Positions 44,355-53,495 of a stretch of 64,000 nucleotides of DNA are shown piece after piece (the stretch's first letter is position 1; every line of letters begins with the position of its first letter). Made by a program: the position numbers and the translations under genes. Under the pieces are notes generated by a model. That model searched no databases and was not told where the DNA came from. It worked only from the letters and a program-made list of their open reading frames with translations. Location of the stretch: contig RFGH01000117.1 in the NCBI GenBank assembly GCA_003696675.1, positions 62,001-126,000 of the forward strand. Reading direction: 5' to 3'. The stretch comes from Planctomycetota bacterium. GTDB taxonomy: Bacteria > Planctomycetota > Phycisphaerae > Phycisphaerales > UBA1924.

Positions 44355-47300
44355 CTAGAGCTCGGGCGCGAAGCCGCGGCGCATGGTGTTCTCACAGCAC
44401 GCCCGCGGCTCGACGAACTGGTACAGATAATCCGACCCACCCGCCTTGCTGCCAACGCCGGACAAGCCAAAGCCGCCAAAGGGCTGCCGCCCGACGAGGG
44501 CACCGGTGATGCCCCGGTTCACATAGAGATTGCCTACGCGGAACTCGCGCTTGGTCTTCTCGATGTGGCTGGGCTTTCGGGTGAAGACGCCTCCGGTGAG
44601 CTTGTAGGCATGGCCGTTGGCGAGGCGGAGGGCCTCGTCGAAGTCCTTCGCGTGCACGATTGCCAAGACCGGGCCGAAGATCTCATCGCGGTAGATCGTG
44701 TGCTCCGGCGTGACGCCCGTGAAGATGTGCGGCGGAATGAGGTTCGGGAGGCCCTCGGGCACCTTGAAGTCCTTGGCGCCGACGACCTCGGTCAGCCCCT
44801 CGTCGCGGGCGATCTGGATGTACCTGCGGATTCTGTCGGCGGCCTCGGAATCGATGACGGGTGCGACATCGGTGCTTGGCTCAGAGGCATCGCCGAGCAC
44901 GAGTGTCTTGGTCGCCTCGGCCAAGCGTTCGACGAATGTGCGGGTGTGCACCCCGTTCGGTCCGCCCGGATCGACGACGATGCACCGCGAGCAGGCGGAG
45001 CACTTCTGGCCTTGGAAGCCAAACGCGGAGTAGCGGATGCCGAGAACGGCCTCGTCGAGATCGGCGGAGATATCGATGATGGCTGCGTTTTTGCCGCCCA
45101 TCTCGCAAACGACCCGCTTGACATGCATCTGCTCATCGGGCGTGACGCCCGCGGCTTTGATAATGTCCAGCCCGACCGCCTTTGAGCCGGTAAAAGCGAT
45201 CACCGCGACGCGGGGATCACGAACGAGCGCGGCACCGACCGTCTCCCCCGGTGCTGGGATGAAGTGGAGCACATCGGGCGGGGCGTCAACGCTTCGCAGG
45301 GCGTCAGTCAGGATTTCGTACATGACTTTCGCGGTGCCCGGGGTCTGCTCGGCGGGCTTGACGACCACGGTGTTGCCCGTGACCAGCGCTGCAACCGTCA
45401 TACCGCAGCAGATGGCCAGCGGGAAGTTCCAAGGAGAGATCACCACGCACACGCCGCGGGGCTGGTACCACACCTGATCCAACTCGCCAATGAAGCGTCC
45501 GAGCCGCTTGCGTTCGAAGAGCTGAGGGGCGCATCGGGCGTAATAGGCGCAGAAATCGATCGCCTCACAAACATCCGCGTCCGCTTCTTTCCAGGTCTTG
45601 TTCGACTCTTTGCAGACGATGCCGGAAAGCTCATCACGCCGGGCACGCATGATCTCCGCGGCGCGTACCAGCGCCCGCGATCGTTGGATCGGGTCGAAGT
45701 CTCTCCATGCGTCGAACGCCTTGTGGGCACGAGCGACCATGTCGGCTGCCATTTCAACGGTGCCGTCGTTCGCGACCTGAGGGACCACCGCCCGTTTGAG
45801 CACCTCGCCGAAAGCATCCCGCTGGCGGGCGTCCGAAAAATCACGCATCGGCTCGGTGTAGAACGGGCGACCGTCGCCAACCCCCACGACCGCCGGCGAC
45901 AGCTCATGGCGTTCCTTGGCAACCTCTGCAAGATCGCGAAGTCGCTCGGTCGCCGGGGTCGGATGGGGAGCGGCCAGCAGAATGGCGGGGTCGGCATTAT
46001 CGAGGAAACCGGCCTTCAGCCATGACTCGTTGCTGGTGTTCTCGAGCAGCCGACGAACGAGGTACGCCATGCCGGGGATCATCTCGCCGACGGGCACATA
46101 TTCACGCACACGCAGCCCCAAATCAACTCCGGCGTGCTTGAGCTGGTCGGCCATGCCGTGCAGCATCTGGAGCTCGATGGCCTCCCTCGGCAGCCCGCGG
46201 CGTTCCATCCCGGCGAGCGCGGCCGCGATCGAACGCACATTGTGCGAGCCGAGCGCCAGCTTCACGCCGCCCTCGCCCGGCTTGGTCGGGCAAGCGTCAA
46301 GGAAAACCTCAACCATCTGCTCGAAGCAGCGGTCGGTCTCCCATTTCTCGTTCCAAACCGGGCAGGGCCAGCCCATCTGCTCGGCGTGGATGGTCTCGTA
46401 GTCCCAGTAGGCACCCTTCACCAACCGGATGGTTACCACCCGTCCTGTTCGCTTGGCCCACTCGGCGATGCGTCGGGCGTCGTCCACTCCGGATTTGAGA
46501 TAGGCCTGCATGGCCATCCCGGCGTGGAAGTCGTAGGTCTCGCACGCATGCATGAATGCCTCGATGGTGAGATCCTTCAGGCTGTGCTGCTCCATATCGA
46601 AGTTGATCAGCACGCCGTTGCGCTTTGCTGCCTCGAGCACGGGGGCCAGACGCGTCATCAGATCGTTGATGGCGGCATGCGGCGCGATCGGGTCGAACTG
46701 GGCGCTCAGGCTGGAGACCTTGATGGACACATTGACCCGCGGCACAGTGCCGAGGTGGTCCTTCTCAAGCCGCGGGTTGGGCTTCCAACTCGATGCCTCC
46801 CCGACGAGGTTCTCGACGAGATCGAGGTACTTGCCCTTGTACATCTCGGCCTCGGTGTTGGACACACAAGCCTCGCCGAGCAAATCGACCGAGAACGCGA
46901 TCCCTTCGTTCCAGAGCTTGCGAAGGGTGGGGAGCGCGTCTGCGGCGTCGGTGCCGGCGATAAAGTTGCCCGCCATCCCCTTGATCTGGCCGCTGATGGT
47001 CTTGGTCATCAGCCCCTTAGCCACCCCGCCTGCCTTGAGCCCGAGGTCCATGCCCGGGGGGAGCTTGACACCCGGCTGGGTCAGATAGTCCACGAGGTGG
47101 TCATGCACCAGATCAGGCGTTGTCAGCGCCGGGAACGCATCGACGAATCGGAACAACTGGACCTTGAAGTTTTTGTCCTTCATGGACCAGTCCATCAACT
47201 TGTCCTGATAGAACTTCGCGCTGAGCAGACCGGCCTTGTGCTCGCGAGCCTTTTCGAGCATCTCCCGACCGATCTCCATGACGCGGGCGTCGTCAGCGTG

Positions 47301-47372
47301 CGGATACTGAGCCGGCGTATACACCGGCTCGCGGGCGGGGGCGGGCTTGACCTTCTTTGTGAACAGACCCAT
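44355..47372 (-). CDS. Fused proline dehydrogenase / delta-1-pyrroline-5-carboxylate dehydrogenase (PutA-like)
   Basis: The 1005-residue enzyme oxidises proline to glutamate in two steps. The N-terminal half is the FAD-dependent PRODH barrel (VNVSIKVSSLSAQFDPI, NFDMEQHSLKDLTIEAFM, VRLVKGAYWDYE-like RLVKGAYWDYETIHAEQM, MLHGMADQL, REYVPVGEMIPGMAYLVRRL). The C-terminal half is an aldehyde dehydrogenase domain with VISPWNFPLAI, FTGSKAVGLDI, the general base in VCEMGGKNAAI and the catalytic Cys791 in GQKCSACSR. No DNA-binding ribbon-helix-helix domain precedes it, so it is not an autoregulatory PutA of the E. coli type. Start at ATG 47372. Confidence 0.95.
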   Translation of the reverse strand: MGLFTKKVKPAPAREPVYTPAQYPHADDARVMEIGREMLEKAREHKAGLLSAKFYQDKLMDWSMKDKNFKVQLFRFVDAFPALTTPDLVHDHLVDYLTQPGVKLPPGMDLGLKAGGVAKGLMTKTISGQIKGMAGNFIAGTDAADALPTLRKLWNEGIAFSVDLLGEACVSNTEAEMYKGKYLDLVENLVGEASSWKPNPRLEKDHLGTVPRVNVSIKVSSLSAQFDPIAPHAAINDLMTRLAPVLEAAKRNGVLINFDMEQHSLKDLTIEAFMHACETYDFHAGMAMQAYLKSGVDDARRIAEWAKRTGRVVTIRLVKGAYWDYETIHAEQMGWPCPVWNEKWETDRCFEQMVEVFLDACPTKPGEGGVKLALGSHNVRSIAAALAGMERRGLPREAIELQMLHGMADQLKHAGVDLGLRVREYVPVGEMIPGMAYLVRRLLENTSNESWLKAGFLDNADPAILLAAPHPTPATERLRDLAEVAKERHELSPAVVGVGDGRPFYTEPMRDFSDARQRDAFGEVLKRAVVPQVANDGTVEMAADMVARAHKAFDAWRDFDPIQRSRALVRAAEIMRARRDELSGIVCKESNKTWKEADADVCEAIDFCAYYARCAPQLFERKRLGRFIGELDQVWYQPRGVCVVISPWNFPLAICCGMTVAALVTGNTVVVKPAEQTPGTAKVMYEILTDALRSVDAPPDVLHFIPAPGETVGAALVRDPRVAVIAFTGSKAVGLDIIKAAGVTPDEQMHVKRVVCEMGGKNAAIIDISADLDEAVLGIRYSAFGFQGQKCSACSRCIVVDPGGPNGVHTRTFVERLAEATKTLVLGDASEPSTDVAPVIDSEAADRIRRYIQIARDEGLTEVVGAKDFKVPEGLPNLIPPHIFTGVTPEHTIYRDEIFGPVLAIVHAKDFDEALRLANGHAYKLTGGVFTRKPSHIEKTKREFRVGNLYVNRGITGALVGRQPFGGFGLSGVGSKAGGSDYLYQFVEPRACCENTMRRGFAPEL

Positions 47373-47489
47373 ATAGGCAGCGCTCCGGACAACAAAGCCG
47401 CCGCGGCCGATCGGGCATCCCTCACGCCCGGGCCGCGGGGTGACGCGGGATGCTACGCACCGACCAGCCCCCTACCCTTCTTTCCAGCT

Positions 47490-48472
47490 ATGCCGACGGC
47501 CGTGACCATCGGAAACTTTGACGGGGTGCATGCCGGGCATCGGGCGTTGATCGCACGCGCCCGGGACCTCGCCGGGCCGGGCGGAAAGGTCATCGCCCTC
47601 GCTTTCGATCCGCACCCCCTGGCCGTCCTCCGTCCGGAGGTCGCGCCGCCCCCGATCGAACCATGGACCGACCGGGTCCGACGGTTGGAAGAAGCCGGGG
47701 CGGACCGTGTGGAGCGGCTCCGGCCCACGCCCGATCTGCTTGGGCTCTCACCGGCTCAGTTTCTCGATTCCCTCTCGGCACAGCACACCCCGACCCACAT
47801 TGTGGAGGGTCCCGACTTCCGTTTCGGATCCGGTCGGTCCGGGACGATCGAAACCCTGCGTGCCCTCGCCCCGGCGCGAGGGATGGCGGTCGAGATCGTG
47901 CCGCCGGCGGTTGTCACGCTACGGGATCAGTCCGAGGTCGTGGCATCATCCTCATTGGTCCGCTGGCTGCTCAGACAGGGACGGGTCCGCGACGCGGCGT
48001 ACGCCCTCACCCGCCCGCACGAGCTGTCCGGCACCGTCATCCGGGGTGACCGGCTCGGGCGGTCGATCGGATTCCCAACAATTAACCTCGCGACCGAATG
48101 CCTGATCCCGGGCGAGGGGGTCTACGCGGGTATCGCCGACCTGCTGGATGGGTCGAGGGCCATCGCCGCGATCCACCTCGGCGGTCGCCCCGCGGTGGGT
48201 GATGACACTCCCCGGGTCGAGGCCCACCTGCTCGACCTCGCCGGTGGCCCTTGGACCCCGCCACCCGGCCTCCCCGAATATGGCTGGTCGTGTACGCTCC
48301 GTCTGATCGGGCGCATCCGCGACATCGCCGGATTCGACGGGCTCGACGCCCTGACCGCCCAGATCGCCCGGGACTGCGACCGGGCGCGAGCCATCGTGAC
48401 CCCCGTGCTGAACCCGCCGGGAGACACCTCATCCCCCCCCCTGCCGCCGCGGCCGCGACGGAGCCCGCATGA
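47490..48472 (+). CDS. ribF: Bifunctional riboflavin kinase/FAD synthetase, frame disturbed near its end
   Basis: RibF converts riboflavin to FMN and FAD. MPTAVTIGNFDGVHAGHRAL (FAD synthetase nucleotidyl site), HIVEGPDFRFGSGRSGT and SSLVRWLLRQG are in the N-terminal domain. GDRLGRSIGFPTINLA, PGEGVYAGIADL and RPAVGDDTPRVEAHLL are in the kinase domain. As written, the frame passes a run of nine C (48433-48441) and continues to 48887 as Arg/His-rich nonsense over the next gene. If the run is off by one (or two) bases, the frame would stop at TGA 48470-48472, overlapping the next ATG by 4 bases as in neighbouring gene pairs. I give this end as the probable native one. The error may be in the sequence or real. 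Confidence 0.85.
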
Positions 48473-49536
48473 GCATGACCGACTTTGGATCTTGGACCTC
48501 AACCGTCACCGTCGCCGAAATGGCCGACTGGATCGGTTCGAAGCGAACCTGCGTACTGCTGACCCATGTCAAGCCCGACGGCGATGCGCTGGGCTCCACC
48601 CTCGCCCTCGCACGCACCATCAACAAGGTCCACCGCACCACCGGCGCGATCTCCGCGGCCGAGTGCTGGTACGGTGCCCCCATGCCCGAGTGGACCCCCA
48701 CAGTGACGGGCTCGACCAAGATACGCACGATCGAGCCGGGCCAACCCGTGCCCGGTGCCTTCGATCCCGAGGCCGTCATCATCTGCGATACCGGCTCGTG
48801 GGCCCAGCTCGACCCGTTCCGCGAGTTCATCGAGGAGCGTCTGGAGCGCACCGCGATCATCGACCACCACCTCCAGGGCGACGCTGAGATCGCCGACCAC
48901 CGGCTGCTTGACACATCGGCAGCGGCCGTGGTCCAGCCGGTGGCGGAGGTCTGCTGCCGCCTGCTCGGGCTCAGCTCACCCGGCCAGCTGCCCGTGGACA
49001 TCGCATCCGCGCTCTACATGGGGCTGGCGACCGATACCGGCTGGTTCCGCCACTCAAATGTCGATGCCCGTGTGATGAGGCTGGCTGCGGACCTGCTAGA
49101 GGCGGGCGTGGACCACGCCGGGCTGATGGAGCTGATCGAGCAGAATGACCGCCCCAGCCGCCTGCGACTCATGCAACGGGCGCTGGCCAACCTCGAACTG
49201 ATCGAGGAGAAGCACGCGGCCATCATGACGCTCACCACAGCCGACTTCCGCGAAGCCGGTGCCGCCCCTGGCGAATCCGGCGGCTTCGTCGACATCCCAC
49301 GCACCGTGCCGAGCATCCGCGTCGTTGCCTTGCTGACCGAGCAGACCGACGCTCAGGGCGTCTTCACCAAGGTCTCGATGCGTTCCAAGGCCACCGGTTG
49401 GGACGGGCAGGACCCAGTCGATGTCAACGAGGTCTGCAAGAAGCTCGGCGGCGGCGGGCACGCCCGCGCTGCCGGGGCGCGGATCAGGGCACCGCTGGCG
49501 GAAGCGAAGAAGCTCTTGATCGAGGCCCTGCCGTGA
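48469..49536 (+). CDS. DHH-family phosphoesterase (NrnA-like oligoribonuclease/pAp phosphatase)
   Basis: The 355-residue protein has the DHH hydrolase order: LLTHVKPDGDALGSTLALA (His33, Asp37, Asp39), AVIICDTGSW, AIIDHHLQGDAEIAD (DHH motif) and MGLATDTGWFRHSN. The DHHA1 domain at the C-terminus ends with GGGHARAAGARI. NrnA-type enzymes degrade short RNA and 3'-phosphoadenosine 5'-phosphate. The ATG at 48469 overlaps the probable ribF stop; a second ATG lies two codons later. The stop overlaps the next GTG. Confidence 0.92.
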   Translation: MSMTDFGSWTSTVTVAEMADWIGSKRTCVLLTHVKPDGDALGSTLALARTINKVHRTTGAISAAECWYGAPMPEWTPTVTGSTKIRTIEPGQPVPGAFDPEAVIICDTGSWAQLDPFREFIEERLERTAIIDHHLQGDAEIADHRLLDTSAAAVVQPVAEVCCRLLGLSSPGQLPVDIASALYMGLATDTGWFRHSNVDARVMRLAADLLEAGVDHAGLMELIEQNDRPSRLRLMQRALANLELIEEKHAAIMTLTTADFREAGAAPGESGGFVDIPRTVPSIRVVALLTEQTDAQGVFTKVSMRSKATGWDGQDPVDVNEVCKKLGGGGHARAAGARIRAPLAEAKKLLIEALP

Positions 49537-50372
49537 GCAAACCGAACCCCAAGTCGCTCCGTCAGCGGATCGAACGCGCAGCCAACGACCCAACTGCCGG
49601 ACGCCACGACCGGCCCCGCGGCCCGCGCCCAGGCCAGCGTCCGCCCCTGCGCGTTTTCACCACTACGCTCTGGGAATACCCCAGCCAGCACTACGACGGA
49701 CGCGAGTCGCGCTTCCAAGGCAGCAAGGACTACGCCGGGGCCACACCGAGCTGGGTGATCTGGCAGCTCCTCCAGCGGTATACACGCAAGGGCGACACAG
49801 TGCTCGACCCGATGTGCGGTTCGGGCACCACGCTCGATGTCTGCGCCGACCTCGACCGCAAGGGCCTCGGATTCGACCTCAATCCCCAACGACCCGAGAT
49901 CGCCTACGCCGATGCCCGCGAGCTGCCGGTCGACGATCAGTCCGTCGACTTCTGCTTTGTCGACCCGCCCTACTCCACCCACATCGACTATTCCGACGAC
50001 CCGAAGTGCATCGGTAAGCTCGACGCGGGCGCCCCGCCCGGGCCGGGAGATGACATCGTCGGGCAGGCCTATTACGAGGCAATGGAAGAAGTCATCGCCG
50101 AACTCCACCGCGCACTCCGACCCAACCGCTACATGGGGCTCTATGTCTCCGACTCATGGCGCAAAGTGAAGGGTGTCAAGGGTGGACTGTTCATGCCCAT
50201 CGGCTTCGAACTCTTCTCGATCATGCGGGACTACTTCCGCCCCGTCGACATCATCGCGGTAGTCCGAGGCAACACCAAGCTGCAGCGCGGCAACTGGCAC
50301 AAGTCGGCGGAGGAGGAAAACTTCTTCTTGCGGGGATTCAACTACCTGTTCATTATGAAAAAAGATGACTAA
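49533..50372 (+). CDS. Orphan DNA methyltransferase (DPPY motif)
   Basis: The 279-residue protein starts at a GTG overlapping the DHH gene stop. Motif I is VLDPMCGSGTTLDVCADL, motif IV is FCFVDPPYSTHIDYSDD. The order IV after I with DPPY points to amino-methyltransferase (N6-adenine or N4-cytosine). A basic N-terminus (RQRIERAANDPTAGRHDRPR) precedes FTTTLWEYPSQHY. No restriction endonuclease or specificity gene lies nearby. It may be a solitary regulatory methylase, or an RNA-modifying relative. Substrate is unknown. Confidence 0.85.
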   Translation: MSKPNPKSLRQRIERAANDPTAGRHDRPRGPRPGQRPPLRVFTTTLWEYPSQHYDGRESRFQGSKDYAGATPSWVIWQLLQRYTRKGDTVLDPMCGSGTTLDVCADLDRKGLGFDLNPQRPEIAYADARELPVDDQSVDFCFVDPPYSTHIDYSDDPKCIGKLDAGAPPGPGDDIVGQAYYEAMEEVIAELHRALRPNRYMGLYVSDSWRKVKGVKGGLFMPIGFELFSIMRDYFRPVDIIAVVRGNTKLQRGNWHKSAEEENFFLRGFNYLFIMKKDD

Positions 50373-50384
50373 CCGAAGCGGGTC

Positions 50385-50879
50385 TCAGATCCCCGGCCCG
50401 TCGATCTTGCCACCCTGCCAGCCGCCCGGCCCGGTACGGTGATCGTCGATCTGGACGCGGATCATGGGCAGGTTGGCGATCAGGCGCTGCATCTCGGCCT
50501 CACCGAGCTGCTTAGCCACCTCGATCATGCCCTCGATGGTCAGCTGTTTGCGCTGGACGCTGCCGTCCGGCAGGCGGCGCACGGCCGCCCCGGCACGGTC
50601 GCTGAGGAATGTCGGCTCCCGCTCGAGCATGTCGGCCATCTTGCGGAGCATTGTCGCCGCCGTCTGGGCCGACACTCCATGCCCGACCCGCACCCGCACC
50701 GGAACGATCGATCCGGGATCCTCCGGCCGCTTGATGATCGTACCAGTGATCACATGCCCGTCCTCGTCAACGCCCGGGTCATCGCCGCGGTCGTGGGTCT
50801 CCGCGTTGAGCCCGGAGAGATAGATCGCGAGGTGGTTGGTATCGGGCTGATCGGCGAAATCGGGGGTCGGTTCGGTCAT
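50385..50879 (-). CDS. Unknown acidic/basic soluble protein downstream of mnmA
   Basis: The 164-residue protein (start ATG 50879, MTEPTPDFADQPDTNHLAIY) is separated from mnmA by 22 bases on the same strand. Segments are GTIIKRPEDPGSIVPVRVRV, then a helical part AATMLRKMADMLEREPTFLS and LTIEGMIEVAKQLGEAEMQR. No signal peptide, membrane helix or known domain is evident. It ends GGWQGGKIDGPGI. Function unknown. Confidence 0.7.
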   Translation of the reverse strand: MTEPTPDFADQPDTNHLAIYLSGLNAETHDRGDDPGVDEDGHVITGTIIKRPEDPGSIVPVRVRVGHGVSAQTAATMLRKMADMLEREPTFLSDRAGAAVRRLPDGSVQRKQLTIEGMIEVAKQLGEAEMQRLIANLPMIRVQIDDHRTGPGGWQGGKIDGPGI

Positions 50880-50901
50880 CACGCAATCGTAGGGGCGCGG
50901 C

Positions 50902-52116
50902 TCACGCGCCGACACGCGCGATCCACCCGCCGCCGAGAACGAGGGTGGGATCGTTCTCGTCATAGAGAACGATGGCCTGCCCCGGCGTCACCGCCCGTTC
51001 GGGAGCCCCGAACTCGACCGCGAACGCGCCGGCACGACCCGACGGACCCGTTGTGTCTGTGGCCTGACCGATCACCCGCACGCGAGCCGGCACCGCAGAC
51101 GCGTTGTAGCGGTGCTGAGCGAGAACGCCGATCCATTCGCCCTCCGTAGGCGGATCGACGAGCCAGTTCGGCTCGTGCACCACGCACGAAGACGCCAACA
51201 GATCGGTGTTCTCCCCCACCACCACCTCGTTGGTCTCGGGCCGCTTCTCGATCACATAGATGGGATGCCCGAGCGCGACCCCCACACCGCGCCGCTGCCC
51301 GATCGTGAAGCGGTGCTGCCCGGCGTGCGTGCCGAGCTGATTCCCTTCGCGATCGATGATGCGCCCCTCGACGCTCAAGTCTGGACGGCGACGCTCAACC
51401 AGGCCCGCATAGTCGTTGTCTGGGACGAAGCAGATTTCCTGCGAGTCCGGTTTGTCGAACACCGGCAGCCCCATCCGCTCGGCGATCGCCCTGACCTCGG
51501 CCTTGGTCTCGTACTCGCCGATCGGCAGCACCATCTCCGAAAGCCGCTGCCGCGACGCGCCGAAGAGCACATAACTCTGATCTTTCGAGAGATCCAGCCC
51601 ACGCCGCATGACCGGGCTCGGGCCGGACCGGTCCACGCGGGCGTAGTGCCCGCTGGCAACGAACTCGGCGCCGATCTGTCGGGCGTACTCGTGCAGCTTT
51701 CCGAACTTCAGCCAGTCGTTGCAACGGACGCACGGATTGGGCGTCCGCCCGCGGGCGTATTCGTCCACGAAGTAGTCGATGATCCGCCCGAAGTCTTTCT
51801 TGAAGTTGCAGACATAGAGCGGAATGTCGAGGGCGGCCGCCACATGCCGGGCATCGGCGGCGTCGTTGATCGAGCAACAGCCCTGATGCCCGATCTTGAC
51901 CTTGGCCGGGTCGCAACTGACCTGAGCGGTGTCATACGGCACTAGCTCGTCAAGGGTCTCCCCGGGCGACCCAAGGCGCATGAAGCACCCGACCACCTCG
52001 GCCCCCTGCTCCTTGAGCAGCCCGGCCGCGACGGAAGAGTCCACGCCGCCCGACATGGCGACGAGCACCTTGCGACCCTTCCAAGGCCGCTCAGAATGAC
52101 CCGAAGTCCTTACCAC
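50902..52116 (-). CDS. mnmA: tRNA-specific 2-thiouridylase
   Basis: The 404-residue enzyme thiolates the wobble uridine s2U34 of Lys, Glu and Gln tRNAs. The PP-loop is VAMSGGVDSSVAAGLL. The catalytic Cys129 is in NPCVRCND and Cys229 in EICFVPDNDY. GHYARVDR, KDQSYVLF and GQRRGVGV are also typical segments. It begins at a GTG (52116); the zinc-ribbon gene on the same strand ends 14 bases upstream. Length is slightly above E. coli MnmA (368). Confidence 0.95.
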   Translation of the reverse strand: MVRTSGHSERPWKGRKVLVAMSGGVDSSVAAGLLKEQGAEVVGCFMRLGSPGETLDELVPYDTAQVSCDPAKVKIGHQGCCSINDAADARHVAAALDIPLYVCNFKKDFGRIIDYFVDEYARGRTPNPCVRCNDWLKFGKLHEYARQIGAEFVASGHYARVDRSGPSPVMRRGLDLSKDQSYVLFGASRQRLSEMVLPIGEYETKAEVRAIAERMGLPVFDKPDSQEICFVPDNDYAGLVERRRPDLSVEGRIIDREGNQLGTHAGQHRFTIGQRRGVGVALGHPIYVIEKRPETNEVVVGENTDLLASSCVVHEPNWLVDPPTEGEWIGVLAQHRYNASAVPARVRVIGQATDTTGPSGRAGAFAVEFGAPERAVTPGQAIVLYDENDPTLVLGGGWIARVGA

Positions 52117-52130
52117 AGTGGATCATACGC

Positions 52131-53426
52131 TCAGCCTCGCCCTGCTTCGTCTCCGTCCTCAGCGAGTGGGATCGAGTCGTCGTCGTCACCCCTCCCGGAC
52201 GCCGGATCGGGCATGGGACGAGGCTCTGGGAGATCCCGAAGGTCCTCGGGCCTGTCCTCGTCGTCGCCGCTGAGAGGAATTGGCGACTCATCCGGCTCGC
52301 GAGCGAGCGGGCCGAACGATGGCCGGCGCGGCACGATCTTCTGGGGCGTTCCCGACTCATCGATATCCAGCGGGAGCTCGTCCTCGGGATGGCGCGGCCG
52401 ATCGTTGAAAATCGGGAACGGCGTGATATCCGCGTAGGACTCGCCGCACTCCGGACAACGCCCCCCGTTGGGAAGTCCTCGCAGGCTGTACCCGCACCGC
52501 CTGCAGTAGGTATCCCCGGTGACCTTCCCTCCGTGCTCCACCCGCTCACGCAGCCGTTCCGTGATCCGCTCGGCACGCCCCTCGACCTGATCCTGGTACC
52601 GCAACACCCAGCTCGCCAGCGTAGCGCACTGCACGACGGACCAGGCGAACGAAATCGCACCCACCACGACCACGATCGAGATCCAGAACGCCAACCACGC
52701 CACGATCGTCACACCGATCGCTGTCAATCCCACACACAGCATCAGGAGCGTACCAAACACCGCCATCGCCCACGCCGCGGCCCGCAGCCTCCATCCACCG
52801 GTATCGTCGGACATCCAGAACGCCAGTTCGCCGATGAAGATGCACAGCGGGATCAGGCTGAGATATGCCCCGAGTCCGCCCAAGACGCGGAAAAAAGCCG
52901 CCACCCCCTGCAGCATGCCGTTCCCACCACCGTTCGCCGCTGCCTCGATGAGCGCGATATGCGCCACCGACGCGAGTGTGTACAACACCCACACACCGCC
53001 ACAAATCCGCACCAGGAGACGAACCCTGGGATTGTCGAGAATCGGCTCATCGAGCGAGTTGAACGGCTCGGGGCGGGGACGGGAGACGATAAAGACGCCC
53101 CCGCACCAGGCGAACGACGCGATCACGCTGATGCCGCTGCCGACCCAATACCAGACCGGGCCGCCGAAGTACGCGAAGAACCGGACAATCATGCCGAAAA
53201 GCGAGGCCATGATCGCCATGCTCATCAGCACGAATCCCCAGCGCAGCATGGCGACATAGCCTGGGTCCGCATCGGCCATGGTGCCCTCGCGGGCACCCTT
53301 GGACTTGGGACGAGACTTGATCGGCTCGCCGCATTCCGGGCAGTTGAGCCCGATGCGCAGCCCCTTGAGCTCGTAGCCGCACTTCCGGCAAGGCCGGTTC
53401 TCGGTGATCACTGTGTCGCCGGGCAC
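52131..53426 (-). CDS. Multi-pass membrane protein with two terminal zinc ribbons
   Basis: The 431-residue protein starts at GTG 53426. An N-terminal ribbon (CRKCGYELKGLRIGLNCPEC, residues about 13-32) precedes about six transmembrane helices (residues about 60-280). A second ribbon (CRRCGYSLRGLPNGGRCPEC, about 310-330) follows, then a long acidic, Pro-rich tail ending DDDDSIPLAEDGDEAGRG. The same motif recurs at 19298-19663. The ribbons are probably cytoplasmic. Function unknown; the gene is in the purQ-mnmA run. Confidence 0.8.
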   Translation of the reverse strand: MPGDTVITENRPCRKCGYELKGLRIGLNCPECGEPIKSRPKSKGAREGTMADADPGYVAMLRWGFVLMSMAIMASLFGMIVRFFAYFGGPVWYWVGSGISVIASFAWCGGVFIVSRPRPEPFNSLDEPILDNPRVRLLVRICGGVWVLYTLASVAHIALIEAAANGGGNGMLQGVAAFFRVLGGLGAYLSLIPLCIFIGELAFWMSDDTGGWRLRAAAWAMAVFGTLLMLCVGLTAIGVTIVAWLAFWISIVVVVGAISFAWSVVQCATLASWVLRYQDQVEGRAERITERLRERVEHGGKVTGDTYCRRCGYSLRGLPNGGRCPECGESYADITPFPIFNDRPRHPEDELPLDIDESGTPQKIVPRRPSFGPLAREPDESPIPLSGDDEDRPEDLRDLPEPRPMPDPASGRGDDDDSIPLAEDGDEAGRG

Positions 53427-53495
53427 TGGCGGGCTCCTGTGTGTGCGTCCCGAGCAATGTACCGCCGAACCACCCGACCGGTTGTAGGGATACGC

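Noticed and set aside
46134..47489. Upstream in-frame extension of ribF (452 codons) opposite the PutA-like gene
   Set aside because: The RibF domain starts exactly at the ATG at 47490. The extension is antisense to a conserved enzyme and has no coherent domain.
48473..48887. C-terminal 138-residue Arg/His-rich extension of RibF
   Set aside because: It is the out-of-frame reading of the DHH phosphoesterase gene. A native stop at 48470-48472 after a C-tract correction is more likely.
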